64,000 nucleotides of DNA from contig NC_087381.1 of NCBI RefSeq assembly GCF_963675165.1, forward strand, positions 5,457,378-5,521,377, given 5' to 3'. Both the position numbers and the translations under genes were made by a program. Below are positions 1 to 11,695 of this stretch, in pieces. Every line of letters begins with the position of its first letter. Positions within the stretch are counted from its first letter, which is position 1. This DNA comes from Halichondria panicea. Taxonomy: Eukaryota > Porifera > Demospongiae > Suberitida > Halichondriidae. Below the pieces are notes generated by a model that made no database searches, was not told the DNA's origin, and worked only from the letters and a program-made list of their open reading frames with translations.

Positions 1-33
1 AATAACTGTATACTTCTGTCATCGTAATCACAG

Positions 34-3000
34 CTATTTGTGGCTCCCCACCATCAATTTCCAACGGTTCACCTGGTACACCAACAAGCACAGTAGCAGG
101 AGGATCAGTGATATACACCTGTAACAATGGCTACCAACTGTCCGGATCACCCCTAGTGACCTGTCAGGCTAGTGGAAGTTGGACTGCAAGACCAAGTTGC
201 TCACGTAAGATTCCCAAAATCAGCAAATTGTGCACGTTAATGGTTTTAATACTTTTATAGTTATGCATGAGCTATAGTGTATACGTGCATCATTCTGTAG
301 CTATCCCCTGTGGTGATCCTCCGACCATTCCCAATGGGTCCAGGACTTTTACTGGAACAACATTTGGGGATACGGCCACCTACACCTGTAATACTGGGTA
401 CCAACGACTAGGACCATCCACAGTGACCTGTCAGGCTAGTGGAACTTGGAGTACTACACCAACATGCTTAGGTATCAAGAGTTCATTAGGAAGAGTATGC
501 AACTCCACTTAAAACCCTAGTAGGTGTTCTGTCCAACCTACGTCACAACCATGCATAAACTGTGAAATCTTAAATTAGGAAATTTTCAATGTATGCATGA
601 GTGATGATTATCATTAATGTTATTCCATCAGCATTGTTCGATTGTATCTCAATTGGCTGCATGTGCATGGTTACAAGAGTATAAATTATGTACTTTAATT
701 GTGACGCAGGTCTGGCAGAATGCGACCTGTGCATGTACAGTCTATTTGAGTACTCTTTCTAATAGAGTATAATTTATACTCTTCCTAATAAACTCTCTGT
801 TTAATAAAAATGTGTTAATCACTCATTGCAGCCATTTGTGGATCCCCTCCTTCTATCTCAAATGGATCTCCTGGCACACCCACTAGTATCATACAAGGAG
901 GGACTGTGGCGTACAGCTGTAACACTGGGTATCAACTATTGGGATCAGCTACTGTGGTCTGTCAAGATAGCGGAAATTGGAGCCCGAGGCCAAATTGTTT
1001 AGGTATATCTACGTTACATGCTCATTATGTGTATGCATTCTGCTGTAAGCTATAATAACTGTATACTTCTGTCATCGTAATCACAGCTATTTGTGGCTCC
1101 CCACCACCAATTTCCAACGGGTCACCTGGTATGCCAACAAGCACAGTAGCAGGAGGAACAGTGACATACATCTGTAACAATGGCTACCAACTTTCAGGAT
1201 CAGCTACAGTGACTTGTCAGGCTAGTGGGAGTTGGACTGCAAGACCAAGTTGCTCACGTAAGATTCTTAAATGTACTAAAACCATCAAATTGTACACGTC
1301 ACGTTTATACTTTTATAGTTATGCATGAGCTAGTGTGTACGTGCATCATTTTGTAGCTCCCTGTGGCAACTGTGGCGTGCTTATTCATTTTTAACCATTC
1401 ATAATGTAGCTGATCAGCCGGGCTCTTGTAACGATCCTCCGACCATTCCCAATGGGTCCAGGATTTTCACTGGCACCACATTTGGAGATACGGCCATCTA
1501 CACCTGTAACATTGGGTACCAACTGTCAGGAGCAGCTACAATGATCTGTCAGGCTAGTGGAAGCTGGAGTACTGCACCAACTTGCACACGCAACAAAAAT
1601 TAATGATCTGATCTCATGTATATATATAATTATGTCTGTACATCTGTTGTGTAGCTGTCCCCTGTGGTAGCCCTCCGACCATTCCTAATGGGTCCAGGAC
1701 CTTCACTGGTACGATATTTGGGGATACGGCCACATACACCTGTAACACTGGATATCAACGTTCAGGAGCAGTTACAGTGACCTGTCAGGCTAGTGGAAGT
1801 TGGAGTACTGCACCAACTTGCCCACGTAATAATTATTCTATACACAAATTTATGGTTTGAAAATTGTGTGTATATCTGTATAGCTATCCCCTGTGGTGAC
1901 CCTCCTACCATTCCCAATGGGTCCAGAACTTTCACTGATACAACAATTGGGGAGACGGCCACCTACATCTGTGACGATGGCTATCAACGTTCAGGATCAG
2001 CTGCAGTAATGTGCCAGGCTAGCGGAAGTTGGAGTATAATACCAAGCTGTAATGGTGAGCAGTATATATATCTTAAGTAGAGCTGGTACGAATCAAAGAC
2101 CCATGCAATCATCTTGCTTGTTTGTTATTGAAAGTTCAGTTTTTTCAATTGACACATTCATAGCACATCGCGTAATAACTTTTCTGAGAAGAATAACAAA
2201 CATGATTCTTGATCTGTATAACAGCTGTCTCCTGTGCAACCCTCCAGCCATTTTTTTTTATTTTGGACATCCACTGGTATATTCCGTAGTTAACCGTCGA
2301 ACCGGCCACTTGTTTTGATAGCTTCATTTAGGCTAAACAAGGGGTGGGCGGATATTTTATTATGTGGCTATTGAACCGTGCAAGCGCCCATCCAAGAGAA
2401 TTATGTTGGTACTTTCTGTGAAAACTACACAGCTCCATCTTCTTTACAGTGACAATGGGCGGTTTGACTTTTAACTAAGATACATCCTTTGGAGAAACCG
2501 CCACCTACTTCTGTAACACAGTGTTCCAGGCGTAGGTGGCGGTTTCTGAGTATTCCAAGTGTCGGTGACATGTAAAGCTAGTGGAAGTTGGAGTAGTAAG
2601 ACCAAGTTGTATTGGTTGTAATGATATAGAGTTTTCTTGCTTTAAAACTATGTTGATTCCTCAGCTTCACAAGCTTTCTATAAACAGCTATAGTTTTCAG
2701 TTCATCACTTATGTACATCTATACATCTATACATCTTTGTTGTAAATTCCATTTAGTTTTTGTTTCGACTTGTATCATACATAATAAAATACATGCATGC
2801 AATTGCTTTTTGCACATCTGTTACAGTAGCTCCTCAGCCTGGCTCTTGTGACAACCCTCCGACCATTCCTAATGGATTCAGGACTTTCGTTGGTACATCA
2901 TTTGGAGAGTCGGCATTTTACACCTGTAACAGTGGATATCAACGTTCAGGATCAGCTACAGTGACCTGTCAGGCTAGTGGAAGTTGGAGTACTAGACCAA

Positions 3001-4181
3001 CTTGTAAAGGTGTGTATGTATAGCTCATAGTTCTGCATGTCAGTTGCTATTAATTTCAATGCAGCAATTTGTCCTCCTCTCACTCTTGTGAATGGAGCAG
3101 TTGCTTACCTTCCAAGCAGTTTCATCATACTAGAAGGAACAGTAGCTCAACACAGCTGTAACACTGGCTACCGTCTCTCTGGAAACGGTACGAGACTCTG
3201 CAGCAATAATAATGGCACTGCTGGTGTTTGGAGTTTGCCAAATTTATCATGTAGAGGTGAGAATACGGAATAGCAACTGTGTTACACATGCACATAAGAA
3301 CACCTGAATTAATTCGTTGATTAATTTCACAATTATGAACTTTAGGTATCATAATTCAACTCCGTTTTGGTGATGTACGTGATTGCAGTCAGTACACTGC
3401 CTCTGAAATGGTTCAGAAAACTGATGACATCACTACCACACTTGTGCAAGGTGTCATTGCTTCTTGTAATTGTCGTTTAAACTCAACTTTCTTGTTTAAC
3501 GCGTTTCTGAAATGCTTTGCCGATTCTCCACAACATGTGACATACAGGGCAACATTGTTGAGCTCAAGTGATCTGTCCACATCAAAAGTGCTTGAGTATA
3601 TAGAGAATGGATTCATTCCACTCCAAGCGTGATTATTCAGAACCTTAATCTCAACCTTAATGCAACTTGTCCAACAGTTATTGCTGACTTCAATAGCTTG
3701 GAATGCCCAGTACAAGTCCCTGTGACCGTTTTGGATAACATTGCTGTTATTACAAGCTCTGTAATGGCTATTGTTATTTTTATATTCGTTCTGTTTGTTG
3801 TTTTTGTTCTCATCAAGAGACGTCGAAGCAAAACTGCCAATAACCGGGACTCTTTAGAAACGACAAGGTATTTCATAACATAATAATAATTATACACAGA
3901 GCTTTAAAACAATAAACATTCATTTTTGTCCATTAAAATGCAGCAGTAACAGAAATCTGAACACTACCGAAACAAAAATGATCAATTTCCCAACCATCCC
4001 TCGCCCCCATGTGGGTATCCCCTCACTCTCTACGGAGTATGAAGTGCCTGAGGCAACAGCATACCCAGAGTATGATGAGGTAGGACCTCCTGTGGTGAAG
4101 GGTGGCAAGAATCAGTACAGCTTTGACGTGGACCCTTGTCCTGCGTACGGACAAACGACTTTGAAGAAAAGATCACCTTGA
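34..4181 (+). CDS. Multi-sushi (CCP) single-pass membrane receptor, 3' part
   Basis: Cell-surface protein with tandem sushi/complement-control domains, probably binding or adhesion; ligand unknown. The 5' end lies outside the window. Sushi exons, each one domain and phase 1-1: 34-204, 301-471, 832-1002, 1087-1257, 1410-1589, 1655-1825, 1884-2054, 2830-3009, 3065-3256. Each shows the four Cys, a central NG and the GYQ..G motif. Exon 3346 onward encodes a non-sushi stalk (Cys pair CNC near 3460), then a hydrophobic segment at about 3733-3820 followed by KRRR, a stop-transfer signal. It ends at 3867; the last exon 3944-4181 encodes an ~80-residue tail with YEVP, YDEV and CPAYG, possible phosphotyrosine sites. 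Reading frame changes near 3590-3640: either a 53-bp intron (3588-3640) or a frameshift. The intron after 1589 needs a GC donor. Domain family is certain; exact gene model is moderate. Confidence 0.8.
2223..2620 (+). pseudogene. Decayed sushi exon
   Basis: Beginning (2223-2255, CNPP..I) and end (2485-2620, GETATYFCN, then ASGSWS) of a sushi exon are recognisable but separated by about 230 bp of unrelated sequence, with stops and frameshifts. It sits in the intron between the functional exons ending 2054 and starting 2830. A short inverted duplication interrupts the second half (see findings). Probably a former tenth domain of this gene. Confidence 0.7.
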
Positions 4182-4809
4182 CCTCAACTAAAATGGAATA
4201 ATTATTGTTTTGTTGGACTATATTATGCTTGACAATGTATTAACATTTATATATAGCACTTACAGTGCCATGACTGTAATGTAGATTAATTAGTGCACTT
4301 ATTTTTATTGTGTGAAATGCTGTCAGTATGTACTTTGATAATACGTTGCTGCAAATTAATGTATATTTGGTGGCCAAAAGTTAGGCCAAAGAGGTATCAA
4401 AAATTGATGAGGGGTGAGGCTTTGTTTTCTCCTTTTTTAATTCCCCTTGATAAAAATCATACAAAAAAAGAAAGTAATTGTACATCAAACCGATGGCTAG
4501 CTAATAAACAGTTTGAAACACTCTTATAGTAGCTTATCAATATTTGTCCGTCTCTAAAAATCAGACGCTCACAAAATAATCTGCAATGCAAACTTTTGTG
4601 CGCCACAATGAAGGCCTGCAGCTATACTGAAAGAGGTTTGATGATAATTTGGAACGTCTGCCGTTTCACAATGAAAGTAAAGTTTCTGGTCAACCTCCGC
4701 CTTATTGATTTCATTGCATCATCAAATTATTTGTTATGACGTCATTCACTGATTAGCGATCTACCTCATTTACTACTTGTATAGTGTATATATACATCTT
4801 TGACATGAG

Positions 4810-6320
4810 TCCTTTCTTGTCCTGCATACGGACAGACGCTGAAGACTTGATCATGATACACACCTCAAATAAAATGGAACAATGACTGAATCACACTATT
4901 ATGACTTAGATGTAAATACTCACTAGATGCATAGTCTGTTGTGCCGTTCAATCAAGCTCCTATTGGTATGTACTGGTATCGTTCTTATACTTCCCTCCTA
5001 TAGCACGTGCATGTCTTTGGATTTCAAATTCAAATTCACAACTATAAGACTGTGATCATTCAGAATCTTCATTTCAACCTCAATGCATGCAATTAACCTG
5101 TCCTGTCCAACTAGATCTACATGCAGTTATTGCTGACTTCAATAGTTTGAAATGTTCAGTACAACAACCTTCTTTGTTAGCTATGGATAACACTGCTGTT
5201 AGTATGGGATCTGTGAAAGCTACATGCATGCAATTGATTTATTATGTACTGCTGGTTGACACTGTGATAAATCTAAGCATGCAACATTCCTATCACTCAG
5301 GGGAGTTCCGTTAATTAATCATCCTTGTCACACCCGACAAATAATTATGCTGGTATAGATTTACCTGCAATATCCCAGAAAAAGTTTTCGTGCAAGTCAT
5401 TTAAATCGTGCTTATTATTATGGTCTATTTTTTGGGTACTTGTTTACTTATTGTTGTGGTTGCTGCCAAAACACATCAAACACAAAATTCCTCTAGAAAC
5501 AAGGTATTCTAAACAATAAACAAATCTAGAGGTTGTGCGCAGAAATTAATCACATAGTCAAATAGTCACTTCGTTGAAAATAATTATTGGTTGGAACTAA
5601 ACTCCTAGCCTCCTTCACAGGCCCTCCTTTTTCTGTTCTTTGTCACAGGTCAATATAAACATTACGGCAGGAATTGGAGGGAAAAAAGAATAAGAAAAAG
5701 GAAGCTGTAACAAAGAACAGAAAGGAGGGCCTGCGAAGGAGGCTACTAAACTCCACTGACCTTCTTGTCTACGAAATACTTTGCCGAGTCGTTCCGCTTT
5801 GACTGTGATCATTGAGAATCTTCGTCTCAACCGGGATGCAACCTGTCCAACGGTTATTGCTGACTGGAATACCCTGTACAACAACCTCTTTTGTCAGCCA
5901 TGAAAAACACTGCTGTTATTATGGGATCTGTAATTGCTACAATTATTGTTATTTAGTTGCCCGTTGTTTTATTTTATTGCTGTGGTTGTCAATAGACCTA
6001 TCTCTTAGCTACATGGTAAAAGCAAAATTTCCATCACTCGAAAGTCCATTCGTATCACCAATCCACGTCGGAGGTAGGTTCCACCTGGACTTCAATACTG
6101 AGTCCATTTTAATCATGTATGCATGAACCATCCCTGTCACACAATCTAGTCAGTCAATCCATGGATATAATACCGTCCGGTACGCATTTAAATCTATTAC
6201 GGGTGTGATAAACTTTTTGGTACTGAACAGATGATTGATACTGTTGTGTGATTGCTGCCAAAACACATTACAAAACAAAATTCCTCTAGAAACAAGGTAT
6301 TCTAAACAATAAACAAATCT
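4810..6320 (+). pseudogene. Broken copies of the receptor 3' exons
   Basis: Three blocks resemble the last exons of the upstream receptor: 4810-4880 matches the tail end and 3' UTR, 5041-5519 and 5762-6310 match the stalk/transmembrane exon (Val-Ile-Ala-Asp-Phe-Asn-Ser-Leu around 5120 and the equivalent near 5850) and then share an almost identical end with each other. Reading frames are interrupted and no sushi exons accompany them, so these look like partial tandem duplicates, not genes. The rest of 4182-7231 holds no gene I can recognise. Confidence 0.65.
5607..5744. repeat. Inverted repeat, about 40-bp arms
   Basis: Arms 5607-5648 and 5705-5744 are near-perfect reverse complements (few mismatches and a 2-base length difference) around a 56-bp purine-rich spacer. 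It lies between two broken receptor-tail copies. Foldback/MITE-like; no coding content. Confidence 0.75.
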
Positions 6321-6629
6321 GATATATGTACATAGCTAGCTGGCCTAGTGTAGTATAATTTAATTTATATATATCAGAGTTATTTTACCTGAGCTTCCTG
6401 CTCGTTGGCTGCCATTCGACTTCAAGACCCTTGCTAAAGCTTCCTGCAGTACGTGTTCTGGGGAGGTCGTGAGTTAATTGCAGTAAGTCTTTAATCTCTG
6501 GTCTTTTTGTGTACGTGTACAGTGAGTCAACTCCTGCCACGTGGCTCTTGGTAGTTCATGCGCATGCGCAGTAAAATATGGTGACCCATTCAGGAATGGA
6601 GCAGGGACATCGAATAAAAACGGGTGAAT

Positions 6630-6990
6630 AATTATTGGCAATACTTTGAACAATCATTGACCATAAATGATGATAATTATTGACAATAAAATTGAGCAAT
6701 CATTGACAATAATGATGATAATTATTGACAATAATTCCAACAATTATTGACAAACATGACGATATTATTGACAATGAATCAGATAATCATTGACAACAGG
6801 CAACCCAATTATTGACAACATCACGATAGTTTATTGACAATGAATCGGATAATTATTGACAATAGGCACCCAATTATTGACAAACATGACGATAGTTATT
6901 GACAATGAATCGGATAATCATTGACAATAGGTAACCCAAGTATTGACAATCACATTACATCATTGTCAACATATTTCGCCATTGACAATA
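6630..6990. repeat. Degenerate minisatellite built on ATTGACAAT
   Basis: About 360 bp in which TTATTGACAA or CATTGACAAT recurs every 15-30 bases, with longer units containing GAATCGGATAAT and AACATGACGATAG repeated about three times. It ends about 240 bp before the start codon of the second sushi gene, so it could overlap its promoter. No coding frame. Confidence 0.8.
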
Positions 6991-7231
6991 TTTTTCACTA
7001 TTGAATAATGAAACAAATGGAGCGCCATATATACCATGGCTGTGGTCAGACAGGTTGTATAAGTAGTATAAACTACAACTGAAGCCTTTGATCTTTGGTG
7101 CAACCATAGTACAAGTGTATATATAGGTGCTCATTTGTACTACAGTAGATCTGAATTGTATATGGTTTAGCCTATAATAATAGTCAAGGGTTTCAGTTAC
7201 AATCAAGTATAGATCCGTTACTGTTTCTAAA

Positions 7232-10200
7232 ATGATTTACTGCATGTACCAAGCGAACCAAGCCTTCATCTTTATTCTCTGTATTGTTGAAGGTATCATA
7301 TCAGTGTAGCTATAATATTAACCTAGCCAGTCTATTTCAATGACAAATATCGATTGTTTATGCACCACATGTCCAGTTTTAGGTCCTTCTCCATCCAGCT
7401 GCTCAACACTACCTGCTATTGAAAATGGCTTTGTCTCTTCAACTATGTCCTATTCAGCAACGTACAGATGCAACCCTGGGTACCAACTGTTGGGATCTGC
7501 CACAGCTATTTGTGAAATGGAAGAAATTGATTTTGTTTTCTGGATCTCCGTACCTACATGTATAGGTAATTACTATAGGCATGCATACTATAATCAATAT
7601 AACTGGGGTTTACGTATAATTATCTATAGCTGTGAATTGTAACTCTCCTCCATCTATTTCCAATGGGTCACCTGATACACCAACAAGTACAACTGTTGGA
7701 GGGACAGTGACATACAGTTGTAATACTGGTTACGTACTGTCAGGATCAGCTACAGTGACCTGTGAGGCTAGCGGAGGTTGGAGTACTAGACCAACTTGTG
7801 AAAGTGAGCATGCAATGAGTAGCTAGGAGACTTTAATTGTCAAATTAAAATCCACCGCCTTTCCATTATAATAGTTGTCTCCTGTGGGTCTCTTCCCTCT
7901 ATTTCCAATGGGTCACCTGGTACTCCGACAAGTACAACATTTGGAGGAACAGTGACATACAGCTGTAATACTGGTTACGTACTGTCAGGATCAGCTACAG
8001 TGAACTGTGAGGCTAGCGGAGGTTGGAGTACTAGACCGACTTGTGACAGTGAGCAATGAGTATGGATCGAGACTGTATCAGATTCAAACCTATTTCGCCC
8101 ATTATAATAGTTGTCTCCTGTGGGTCTCTTCCTTCTATTTCTAATGGGTCACCTGGTACTCCAACAAGTACAACATTTGGAGGAACAGGGACGTACAGCT
8201 GTAATACTGGTTACGTACTGTCAGGATCAGCTACAGTGACCTGTGAGGCTAGTGGAGGTTGGAGTACTAGACCGACTTGTGAAAGTGAGCATGCAATGAG
8301 TAGCTAGGAGACTTTAATTGTCAGATTAAATGCACCGCCTTTCCATTATAATAGTCGTCTCCTGTGGGTCTCTTCCCTCTATTTCCAATGGATCACCTGG
8401 TGCTCCAACAAGTACAACATTTGGAGGGACAGGGACGTACAGCTGTAATACTGGTTACGTACTGTCAGGATCAGCTATAGTGAACTGTGAGGCTAGCGGA
8501 GGTTGGAGTACTAGACCAACTTGTGAAGGTGAGCAATGAGTAGCTAGGAGATTGTAATGTATTGAAATGCATTGCCTCTTATAATAGTCATTTCCTGTGG
8601 ATCTCTTCCCTCTATTTCCAATGGGTCACCTGGTACACCAACAAGTACAACATTTGGAGGGACAGGGACGTACAGCTGTAATACTGGTTACATACTGTCA
8701 GGATCAGCTACAGTGAACTGTGAGGCTAGCGGAGGTTGGAGTACTAGACCAACTTGTGAAAGTGAGCAATGAGTAGCTAGGAGACTTTAATTGTCAGATT
8801 ATAATGCACCGCCTTTCCATTATAATAGTCGTCTCCTGTGGGTCTCTTCCCTCTATTTCTAATGGGTCACCTGGTACTCCAACAAGTACAACATTTGGAG
8901 GGACAGTGACGTACAGCTGTAATACTGGTTACGTACTGTCAGGATCAGCTACAGTGATCTGTGAGGCTAGCGGAGGTTGGAGTACTAGACCAACTTGTGA
9001 AAGTGAGCAATGAGTATATATAGCTAGTTGTCAGATTAAAATACACCACCTTTCCATTATAATAGTCGTCTCCTGTGGGTCTCTTCCTTCTATTTCCAAT
9101 GGGTCACCTGATACACCAACAAGTACAACATTTGGAGGGACAGGGACGTACAGCTGTAATACTGGTTACATACTGTCAGGATCAGCTACAGTGAACTGTG
9201 AGGCTAGCGGAGGTTGGAGTACTAGACCAACTTGTGAAGGTGAGCAATGAGTAGCTAGGAGACTGTAATGTATTGAAATGCATTGCCTCTTATAATAGTC
9301 ATTTCCTGTGGATCTCTTCCCTCTATTTCCAATGGGTCACCTGGTACACCAACAAGTACAACATTTGGAGGGACAGGGACGTACAGCTGTAATACTGGTT
9401 ACATACTGTCAGGATCAGCTACAGTGAACTGTGAGGCTAGCGGAGGTTGGAGTACTAGACCAACTTGTGAAAGTGAGCAATGAGTAGCTAGGAGACTTTA
9501 ATTGTCAGATTATAATGCACCGCCTTTCCATTATAATAGTCGTCTCCTGTGGGTCTCTTCCCTCTATTTCTAATGGGTCACCTGGTACTCCAACAAGTAC
9601 AACATTTGGAGGGACAGTGACGTACAGCTGTAATACTGGTTACGTACTGTCAGGATCAGCTACAGTGATCTGTGAGGCTAGCGGAGGTTGGAGTACTAGA
9701 CCAACTTGTGAAAGTGAGCAATGAGTATATATAGCTAGTTGTCAGATTAAAATACACCACCTTTCCATTATAATAGTCGTCTCCTGTGGGTCTCTTCCTT
9801 CTATTTCCAATGGGTCACCTGATACACCAACAAGTACAACATTTGGAGGGACAGGGACGTACAGCTGTAATACTGGTTACATACTGTCAGGATCAGCTAC
9901 AGTGAACTGTGAGGCTAGCGGAGGTTGGAGTACTAGACCAACTTGTGAAGGTGAGCAATGAGTAGCTAGGAGACTGTAATGTATTGAAATGCATTGCCTC
10001 TTATAATAGTCATTTCCTGTGGATCTCTTCCCTCTATTTCCAATGGGTCACCTGGTACACCAACAAGTACAACATTTGGAGGGACAGGGACGTACAGCTG
10101 TAATACTGGTTACATACTGTCAGGATCAGCTACAGTGAACTGTGAGGCTAGCGGAGGTTGGAGTACTAGACCAACTTGTGAAAGTGAGCAATGAGTAGCT

Positions 10201-11605
10201 AGGAGACTTTAATTGTCAGATTATAATGCACCGCCTTTCCATTATAATAGTCGTCTCCTGTGGGTCTCTTCCCTCTATTTCTAATGGGTCACCTGGTACT
10301 CCAACAAGTACAACATTTGGAGGGACAGTGACGTACAGCTGTAATACTGGTTACGTACTGTCAGGATCAGCTACAGTGATCTGTGAGGCTAGCGGAGGTT
10401 GGAGTACTAGACCAACTTGTGAAAGTGAGCAATGAGTATATATAGCTAGTTGTCAGATTAAAATACACCACCTTTCCATTATAATAGTCGTCTCCTGTGG
10501 GTCTCTTCCTTCTATTTCCAATGGGTCACCTGATACACCAACAAGTACAACATTTGGAGGGACAGGGACGTACAGCTGTAATACTGGTTACATACTGTCA
10601 GGATCAGCTACAGTGAACTGTGAGGCTAGCGGAGGTTGGAGTACTAGACCAACTTGTGAAGGTGAGCAATGAGTAGCTAGGAGATTGTAATGTATTGAAA
10701 TGCATTGCCTCTTATAATAGTCATTTCCTGTGGATCTCTTCCCTCTATTTCCAATGGGTCACCTGGTACACCAACAAGTACAACATTTGGAGGGACAGGG
10801 ACGTACAGCTGTAATACTGGTTACATACTGTCAGGATCAGCTACAGTGAACTGTGAGGCTAGCGGAGGTTGGAGTACTAGACCAACTTGTGAAAGTGAGC
10901 AATGAGTAGCTAGGAGACTTTAATTGTCAGATTATAATGCACCGCCTTTCCATTATAATAGTCGTCTCCTGTGGGTCTCTTCCCTCTATTTCTAATGGGT
11001 CACCTGGTACTTCAACAAGTACAACATTTGGAGGAACAGGGACGTACAGCTGTAATACTGGTTACGTACTGTCAGGATCAGCTACAGTGACCTGTGAGGC
11101 TAGCGGAGGTTGGAGTACTAGACCGTCTTGTGATGGTGAGCAATGACTATGGATCGAGATTGTAACATTTTGAAATGTATTGCATCTTAGTCATCTCCTG
11201 TGGGCCCCTTCCCTCTATTTCCAATGGGTCAACTGATACACCAACAAGTACAACATTTAGAGGGACAGGGACATACAGCTGTAATACTGGTTACATACTG
11301 TCAGGATCAGCTACAGTGACCTGTGAGGCTAGCGGAGGTTGGAGTACTAGACCGACTTGTAAAAGTGAGCAATGAGTAGCTAGGTGACTTTAATTGTCAT
11401 TTTAAAATGCACCGCCTTTCCATTATAATAGTCGTCTCCTGTGGGTCTCTTCCCTCTATTTCCAATGGGTCACCTGATACTCCAATAAGTACAACATTTG
11501 GAGGAACAGGGACGTACAGCTGTAATACTGGTTACGTACTGTCAGGATCAGCTACAGTGACCTGTGAGGCTAGCGGAGGTTGGAGTACTAGACCAACTTG
11601 TGAAA
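7232..11605 (+). CDS. Sushi-repeat receptor gene, amplified and 3'-truncated
   Basis: Secreted or surface protein made of sushi domains. Start ATG 7232 opens a 61-nt exon (7232-7292) encoding a hydrophobic signal peptide (FIFILCIV). Exon 7377-7565 encodes a divergent sushi domain. Then 17 exons, each 174 nt, phase 1-1 and one domain: starts 7630, 7875, 8111, 8355, 8588, 8829, 9066, 9299, 9540, 9777, 10010, 10251, 10488, 10721, 10962, 11191, 11432; introns are 55-71 bp. Each domain reads CGSLPSISNGSP...TYSCNTGY...CEASGGWSTRPTC. A further exon starts at 11673 but breaks off near 11695 at foreign sequence. No transmembrane or tail exon follows, so the gene is probably disrupted, unless an alternative 3' end lies in the insertion. 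Relative of the upstream receptor but a different domain subtype. Confidence 0.85.
8588..11030 (+). repeat. 711-bp higher-order tandem repeat of three sushi exons
   Basis: Units 8588-9298, 9299-10009, 10010-10720 and a partial fourth from 10721 each hold three exons and three introns. Exon starts recur at exactly 711-bp spacing (8588/9299/10010/10721; 8829/9540/10251/10962; 9066/9777/10488). Introns are as conserved as exons. One visible variant: T at 8552 and 10685, C at 9263 and 9974. The near identity indicates very recent unequal crossover or gene conversion. Confidence 0.95.
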
Positions 11606-11672
11606 GTGAGCAATGAGTAGCTAGGAGACTTTAATTGTCAGATTAAAATGCACCGCCTTTCCATTATAATAG

Positions 11673-11695
11673 TCGTCTCCTGTGGGTCTCTTCCC
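11673..11695 (+). pseudogene. Truncated twentieth exon of the sushi gene
   Basis: A normal acceptor (ATAATAG) and the first ~23 bases of a sushi exon (encoding VSCGSLP) run straight into unrelated sequence at about 11696. This is the left boundary of the foreign insertion or rearrangement. Confidence 0.8.

Noticed and set aside
3037-3273. Start codon within the intron before the last sushi exon
   Set aside because: The exon is internal by phase and acceptor; the ATG lies in the intron.
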